Positions 59,971 to 64,000 of a DNA stretch of 64,000 nt are shown here, piece by piece (the stretch's first letter is position 1; every line of letters begins with the position of its first letter). Origin of the DNA: Paenibacillus albiflavus (lineage in GTDB: Bacteria > Bacillota > Bacilli > Paenibacillales > NBRC-103111); the NCBI RefSeq assembly GCF_004344915.1, contig NZ_SKFG01000021.1:1-64000 (forward strand). Direction: 5' to 3'. The notes beneath the pieces were generated by a model. That model was not told where the DNA came from, searched no databases, and was given only the letters and a program-made list of their open reading frames with translations. Made by a program: the position numbers and the translations under genes.

Positions 59971-60873
59971 TTACACAACGCTATTTCCCCGTCTGTTAAA
60001 AAGTTTTCTGAGCCCTTCGCCTAATATATTGAAAGTAATAATGGTATACATAATCGCGAGTGCTGGGAAGAATATGAAAGCGAATTTGCTTAAATAAATG
60101 TCGGAACGATGATCTGCAAGCACATTGATCCAATTGGAGCTTGTGTTGGAAATCCTCATCGTAAAGAATCCAATCTCAACCCAATCCTGTGATAAGAAAA
60201 TCCCGATAATCCCAAGTTGTCCGATTAATAAGGCGACCTTGCCGACATCCATGCAGAAGTTGACTATCGTTTCTGGCAGCAGCGCAGGCAAGTAACAGCT
60301 TTTGACTAATCGTAAAGGATTTAAGCCAAGTGCATGACCAGCTTCTACAAACAGCTCCTTAGATAACTTATTCGTCTGCTGTTGAATAACGTAGGCAACA
60401 CGTCCTGCTTCCAGAATGGCCAAAATCAGCACAACCCAAAGCATTCGATAGGAATTAAACAGAAAGTAAGGGATACTGACCAGTAAAGCTGCCGAGAAAA
60501 AAGTCGGTAAATATGAGAAAATCTGATTCCAGCATGACGTAATCACATGAAAAAAGCCTTTATTCCTATAAGATAATAAGCCAAGCGGAATCCCAATTAA
60601 GTACCGTACAAGGGCTATCCCCACTATTAAATAAATCGTTTCTTTCGTTCCTATAATCAGCTTGCTGAAATTATCAACACCATTGCGATCAGAACCAAGT
60701 ATGTTAACATCGGATGGGGCATATCGTGGCAGCATTAACCTGTTATTCTCATTCCATCTATGCTTAACTTCAGCCAGCGTAGGATCTACTTTTGGGAAGT
60801 AGGCACCAAAATACATGACGATGATGATGATGGCGAGCATTATTCCACCAACCCATAATGCTTTATTTTTCAA
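59971..60873 (-). CDS. OppC-type ABC permease, pair 3
   Basis: A 300-residue permease starting at TTG 60873, eight bases after AGGTGG. LGSDRNGVDNFSKLIIGTKE, LLSYRNKGFFHVITSCWNQI, the coupling loop EAGHALGLNPLRLVKSCYLP and the IFLSQDWVEIGFFTMRISNT loop follow the pattern of pair 2. The spacing to the pair 2 OppB start is 49 bases without a terminator, so pairs 3 and 2 probably share one mRNA. Confidence 0.87.
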   Translation of the reverse strand: MKNKALWVGGIMLAIIIIVMYFGAYFPKVDPTLAEVKHRWNENNRLMLPRYAPSDVNILGSDRNGVDNFSKLIIGTKETIYLIVGIALVRYLIGIPLGLLSYRNKGFFHVITSCWNQIFSYLPTFFSAALLVSIPYFLFNSYRMLWVVLILAILEAGRVAYVIQQQTNKLSKELFVEAGHALGLNPLRLVKSCYLPALLPETIVNFCMDVGKVALLIGQLGIIGIFLSQDWVEIGFFTMRISNTSSNWINVLADHRSDIYLSKFAFIFFPALAIMYTIITFNILGEGLRKLFNRRGNSVV

Positions 60874-60891
60874 TAGCTATACCACCTTATA

Positions 60892-61803
60892 TTATCTAGG
60901 ATCAATTCTCTGCTTCATAATGAGGCTAATGATTTGAATAATGAGCAGCATTATCATAAAACAACAAGCAATTCCGATGATAACACCCGGCTCGTAATTA
61001 CTCCCTGTTCCATAGGATCGATTATAATCAATCGCAAGAAACATGCGCTGAGCCGCTCCAGGATAATTAGAGAATATTTCGACCATCAGTAAATTGGATA
61101 AAATATAAACAAACAGCGGGGAAATATGGGTCAAAATTGTTGAGGTGCTATTTCTGAGCATATGCTTGAATACAATCGAGCGCTCGGATATCCCCTTGGC
61201 ACGCGCCACACGAATGTAAAGTTCACCTTCCTGCATCGCAAAGGAAGCGCTTGTAATTCTGGCTAGATAAGTAATCGGATGAAGCGAAACGAGAATCGAA
61301 GGCAGTATAAAATCTGACCAGCGACCCTGCGGAAAAAACGGAATCCATTGCAAATAACGAATAACGACAAATTGCATCATGACCATGAGCATAAAATCGG
61401 GGATAGACTGAAAGAACCATGTAGTCCAATTTCCAAAAAAAGTGTACTTCGATTTCGATAATTTATAATCTAATATCCCTTTGAGCGTTCCAAATACGAC
61501 AGTCAGAAAAAAAGTAGCGATGATAATCACGATACTATTGCCCATAGAAGTCATGACGGCTTTCCCAACTGTAGTCAATGAGTCTCTGGTCGGTCCTAGA
61601 CTATGATTAACGATTAGTTCATGAAAAAAGTTGTTAATATTCTCCCCGAATTCAGTCATGATGGGCTTGCTATTTCCAAGCGATACCCCAAATTCACCTC
61701 TTACGATCGTTAAATGCCGCGGAAATAAAACAGCCAAAATAATAAATGCAATTGCAATCATACTAATAATGAATGATCTCAAGATCTGAATGCTTAGTCC
61801 CAT
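60892..61803 (-). CDS. OppB-type ABC permease, pair 3
   Basis: A 303-residue permease, the first gene of the permease array. ATG 61803 is preferred over 61824 because the resulting start (MGLSIQILRSFI) aligns with those of the two paralogues and GGGGG lies just upstream. It has LIVNHSLGPTRDSL, TWFFQSIPDFMLMVMMQFVV, the coupling loop IRVARAKGISERSIVFKHML, and NRSYGTGSNYEPGVIIG. No binding protein or ATPase precedes it; the upstream gene is nrdR behind a strong terminator. Confidence 0.87.
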   Translation of the reverse strand: MGLSIQILRSFIISMIAIAFIILAVLFPRHLTIVRGEFGVSLGNSKPIMTEFGENINNFFHELIVNHSLGPTRDSLTTVGKAVMTSMGNSIVIIIATFFLTVVFGTLKGILDYKLSKSKYTFFGNWTTWFFQSIPDFMLMVMMQFVVIRYLQWIPFFPQGRWSDFILPSILVSLHPITYLARITSASFAMQEGELYIRVARAKGISERSIVFKHMLRNSTSTILTHISPLFVYILSNLLMVEIFSNYPGAAQRMFLAIDYNRSYGTGSNYEPGVIIGIACCFMIMLLIIQIISLIMKQRIDPR

Positions 61804-61874
61804 ATTACCCCCATACAATTGCATGATTCCGAATAATCAGATTCATTGTAAGATACAACCACTAATATTTAAAA

Positions 61875-61918
61875 AAGCGCACAACATCTCAGTAGTTCGC
61901 TTAGATGTTGTGACGCTT
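61875..61918 (-). terminator. Strong terminator after nrdR
   Basis: AAGCGTcACAACATCT pairs with AGATGTTGTGCGCTT on the minus strand and runs into T6, about ten bases after the nrdR stop. It shares AACAACTAGAAGCGT with the terminator at 58004-58050. Confidence 0.85.
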
Positions 61919-61928
61919 CTAGTTGTTC

Positions 61929-62390
61929 TTATAATTCGTGTTTGCCAAGAATTTGAGTCAGTTCCTTCAAAAACATACTAATATCCTTAAATTGACGATA
62001 AACAGATGCAAATCGGATATAAGCAACCTCATCGACAGGATAGAGCTGCTCCATTACAATTTCACCGATATCACGTGAATTGACTTCTGCATGCGCTGTA
62101 TTTCGAAGCTGCATTTCAACCTCAGATACGATGCTTTCCAGCTGTTCTACGGATACTGGCCGCTTCTCACAAGCTCTAATGAGTCCGCGCAGCATTTTCT
62201 CACGCGAAAATTCTTCTCTTGATCCATCTTTCTTAATGACAATAAGTGGTGTTTCCTCTACCGTCTCGAAGGTTGTAAATCGCTTGAGACAAGCATCACA
62301 TTCACGCCTTCTACGGATGGACTTATTCTCATTAGCTGCCCTTGAATCAAGCACTTTGGTCCCAAAATGATCACAATAAGGGCACTTCAT
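61929..62390 (-). CDS. nrdR: Transcriptional repressor NrdR
   Basis: A 153-residue repressor of ribonucleotide reductase genes. It has an N-terminal zinc ribbon ([17 protein letters not shown], then [17 protein letters not shown]) and an ATP-cone domain at about residues 45-135 ([40 protein letters not shown]). Length and both domains are standard. ATG 62390 follows ACGGAGGG. It is divergent from the spore protein gene. Confidence 0.96.
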   Translation of the reverse strand: MKCPYCDHFGTKVLDSRAANENKSIRRRRECDACLKRFTTFETVEETPLIVIKKDGSREEFSREKMLRGLIRACEKRPVSVEQLESIVSEVEMQLRNTAHAEVNSRDIGEIVMEQLYPVDEVAYIRFASVYRQFKDISMFLKELTQILGKHEL

Positions 62391-62439
62391 ACGTTTATCC
62401 CTCCGTTATATGTTTCTTACAATCGATTGCCATTTGTTG

Positions 62440-62472
62440 CTTGTCATGAACTTTGTACAAAGGAGCATAATA
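62440..62472 (+). promoter_or_regulatory. Sigma-G-like promoter of the spore protein gene
   Basis: CATAATA at 62466-62472 matches the sigma-G -10 consensus CATnnTA. A less perfect -35 region (TTGTCATGA) lies about 17 bases upstream. Forespore-specific expression is expected for an alpha/beta SASP. Confidence 0.5.
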
Positions 62473-62505
62473 GTTTTACCAAGAGACAAGGAGGTGAACG
62501 AACAC

Positions 62506-62715
62506 ATGGCATCCAGAAACCAACTTGTAGTGCCTCAAGCAAATGCTGCTTTGGATCAAATGAAATACGAGGTTGCTTCTGAACTAGGTATCTCTCTTTC
62601 TCAAGATGGATACTACGGTAACCTTGCAACTCGAGATGCAGGTTACATCGGTGGTAACATTACGAAAAGACTGGTACAAATTGCTGAGCAGCAATTAGCT
62701 GGTCAATCCCGATAG
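62506..62715 (+). CDS. Alpha/beta-type small acid-soluble spore protein
   Basis: A 69-residue DNA-binding spore protein: SRNQLVVPQANAALDQMKYE, VASELGI, NLATRDAGYIGGNITKRLVQ. This is the full pattern of alpha/beta SASPs that coat forespore DNA and protect it from UV and chemicals. The germination protease site lies at KYEVASELG. ATG 62506 is about nine bases after AAGGAGGTGA; the longer frame from 62410 is not used. Its presence shows that the organism forms endospores. Confidence 0.95.
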   Translation: MASRNQLVVPQANAALDQMKYEVASELGISLSQDGYYGNLATRDAGYIGGNITKRLVQIAEQQLAGQSR

Positions 62716-62749
62716 TCATCGTCTGAATTCTATATAACACTAAGGAAGT

Positions 62750-62779
62750 ATAGGATAATCCCTACAAGGGTTGTCCTAT
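62750..62779. terminator. Terminator between the SASP gene and the lytic transglycosylase gene
   Basis: ATAGGAtaATCCC faces GGGTtGTCCTAT around TACAA between converging genes, with one bulge. T and A runs are short. Confidence 0.55.
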
Positions 62780-62785
62780 GCTTCT

Positions 62786-63361
62786 TCATGATTTTAGATC
62801 AGGTCCATATACTTTGTGATACTTATCATAATAATAACGTACTCTTTTGACAAAATGCTTCGTTTGCCCGTAAGGAATTGTAGAAATTGAAGTTTCAGAG
62901 CCATCCCATACATTCGTAGCACGCCATTTGTTAACCGTGCCTTGACCGGCATTGTACGCCGCGATTGCATAATTAAGATGACCGTCATAATAATTCAAAA
63001 GCCAACTTAAATACCACGCACCCATATCGATATTAACCGAAGCATCTTGCAAGTCGTGATCGGACCCCACTGTGCCAATATTGGAAGATTCCTTAATCCA
63101 TTGCGCTGTTTCAGGCATTAACTGCATTAATCCTAATGCGCCTTTGGAAGAAGTTCCTTCTACTTTAAAGTTATTCTCCACTCGAATAATCGCTGCAATT
63201 AGAAACGGGTCCACGTTATATTTCGACGCACTTGTCGAAATTTCCTGCCTATAATCGATAGGGTATAACAATTCTTCAATTTTATTCGAGAAAATTAGCA
63301 AAAAAAGTAAAACGGCAATTAAAAGAATTGCATAAGTTCGTTTTTTATGAACAAAATTCAT
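62786..63361 (-). CDS. Membrane-anchored lytic transglycosylase (SLT domain)
   Basis: A 191-residue enzyme with an N-terminal anchor (YAILLIAVLLFLLIFS) and an SLT domain: the catalytic Glu in LIAAIIRVENNFKVEG, GTSSKGALGLMQLMPETAQW, and NYAIAAYNAGQGTVNKW. It cleaves peptidoglycan glycan strands outside the membrane. It starts only five bases after the coaE stop, on the same strand, an arrangement frequent in Paenibacillus. Gene start 63361 lies behind AAAGGA. Confidence 0.9.
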   Translation of the reverse strand: MNFVHKKRTYAILLIAVLLFLLIFSNKIEELLYPIDYRQEISTSASKYNVDPFLIAAIIRVENNFKVEGTSSKGALGLMQLMPETAQWIKESSNIGTVGSDHDLQDASVNIDMGAWYLSWLLNYYDGHLNYAIAAYNAGQGTVNKWRATNVWDGSETSISTIPYGQTKHFVKRVRYYYDKYHKVYGPDLKS

Positions 63362-63366
63362 CCCAA

Positions 63367-63954
63367 CTAAATTCCTTTCCAGAACGCTTCAATTTGAGCT
63401 TCTGTTGTATCTAAGCTGCCACTGTTATCAATAAGAACGTCTGCAAGGTTTTTCTTGTCTTCAATTGGCACTTGGGTATTCAATCTGGCCTCTGCCTCCG
63501 CTTGGGTAAAGCCGTCACGATGTATAAGCCTCTTAAGCTGTATTTCACGTGGTACGTAGACGACCATAATCTGCTCAAACATAGAATCATATCCTGATTC
63601 ATAAAGCAGCGGAATATCAACTACGATCAGCTTGTCCGGATCAGATATTGCGTATTTCTCCATTCGGTTTCGGATCTCTTTACGGATGGAAGGATGCAAG
63701 ATATTATTCAGCTCTTTACGTTTGGCCTCATCTCCAAATACGATCCCTCCAAGTGCTTTACGATCAAGTCGACCATCTGGTAGTATGATCTCTCGACCGA
63801 AATGCTGAACCAATTGCAACAAGCCAGGTTGCCCTGGCTCAACAACCTCTCTTGCAATGACATCTGCATCTATCAATATCGCCCCTCTAGCTTTAAGCAT
63901 ATTGGCGACTGTACTTTTACCGCAAGCTATACCTCCAGTAAGTCCCAGAAACAT
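63367..63954 (-). CDS. coaE: Dephospho-CoA kinase
   Basis: A 195-residue kinase for the last step of coenzyme A synthesis, phosphorylation of the 3-prime hydroxyl of dephospho-CoA. The P-loop is GLTGGIACGKSTVANML, followed by LIDADVIAREVVEPGQPGL, LHPSIRKEIRNR, VVDIPLLYESG and the lid region VPREIQLKRLIHRDGFTQAEAEARL. ATG 63954 follows AAGGAGGT. Just upstream, a frame from the right edge ends with TAA at 63959, overlapping this ribosome site; it may be the end of the preceding gene. Confidence 0.96.
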   Translation of the reverse strand: MFLGLTGGIACGKSTVANMLKARGAILIDADVIAREVVEPGQPGLLQLVQHFGREIILPDGRLDRKALGGIVFGDEAKRKELNNILHPSIRKEIRNRMEKYAISDPDKLIVVDIPLLYESGYDSMFEQIMVVYVPREIQLKRLIHRDGFTQAEAEARLNTQVPIEDKKNLADVLIDNSGSLDTTEAQIEAFWKGI

Positions 63955-64000
63955 GTTCTTACCTCCTTACATCATAACCCACCATAGCCATCATGTGACA

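Noticed and set aside
63959-64000. End of an upstream gene (14 codons to TAA at 63959)
   Set aside because: The frame is open to the window edge and overlaps the coaE ribosome site, but 13 residues are too few to recognise a family, so it is only mentioned with coaE.

Overview
The window looks like a chromosomal segment of a spore-forming member of the Paenibacillaceae, most likely Paenibacillus. Supporting signs are an alpha/beta small acid-soluble spore protein gene with a sigma-G-like promoter, a squalene/sporulenol cyclase end, an LplB/YtcP-type sugar importer with a YesM/YesN-type two-component pair, a leucine T-box before leuA, strong AGGAGG ribosome sites, and frequent TTG and GTG starts. 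No rRNA, tRNA, CRISPR array, insertion sequence or prophage was found.

Layout. 1-600: end of a squalene-hopene/sporulenol cyclase, followed by gene remnants (the tail of an MGT-type glycosyltransferase and a small AbrB-like piece). 0.7-4.4 kb: a sigma-70-family factor paired with an unknown protein, a DUF4180 protein, a truncated FGE-type gene, and a CAP-domain lipoprotein whose only sensible start is ATC. 4.5-6.4 kb: a DrrAB-type exporter whose permease gene carries a one-base frameshift. 6.4-16.1 kb: class I aldolase, two 14-helix DHA2 exporters, a TetR gene, an acyl-CoA ligase/SDR pair, a PAP2 phosphatase, a cysteine hydrolase and an NmrA-like reductase. 16.1-20.9 kb: a TPR protein, an OFA-family transporter and a LytS/LytTR two-component system, with a LytTR-type direct repeat in front of the transporter. 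21.1-24.9 kb: an AT-rich WbsX-like/methyltransferase cassette and a UbiD-family decarboxylase. 25-29.3 kb: an atypical SDR, a cupin, and a TetR gene with a second DrrAB exporter. 29.3-31.3 kb: leucine T-box and leuA. 31.3-40.3 kb: a six-gene sugar-uptake and sensing cluster. 40.5-52 kb: an unexplained repeat-like spacer, pepT, a TetR-controlled ABC exporter, a coiled-coil lipoprotein, DUF1641-NDH-2, an MFS transporter with a divergent MarR gene, DUF4177 with an acyl-ACP thioesterase, and an AGCS symporter. 52-62 kb: a zinc-ribbon-like hypothetical protein, a MoxR-DUF58-DUF4129 set, and three tandem pairs of Opp-type ABC permeases with no ATPase or binding protein. 62-64 kb: nrdR, an alpha/beta SASP gene, a lytic transglycosylase and coaE.

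Regulation is unusually readable. Direct or inverted repeats overlap the promoters of the OFA transporter (LytTR type), two TetR-linked ABC exporters and a MarR-linked MFS transporter. The most unusual locus is 52.7-61.8 kb. Three paralogous OppB/OppC-like pairs stand in a row, and the last pair runs directly into moxR, DUF58 and DUF4129 genes on the same strand. This suggests that an AAA+ chaperone system serves an orphan permease, or the reverse. The 20848-21165 and 40273-40787 gaps contain no convincing intact gene. The first holds a degraded reading-frame fragment and the second a repeat-like element.
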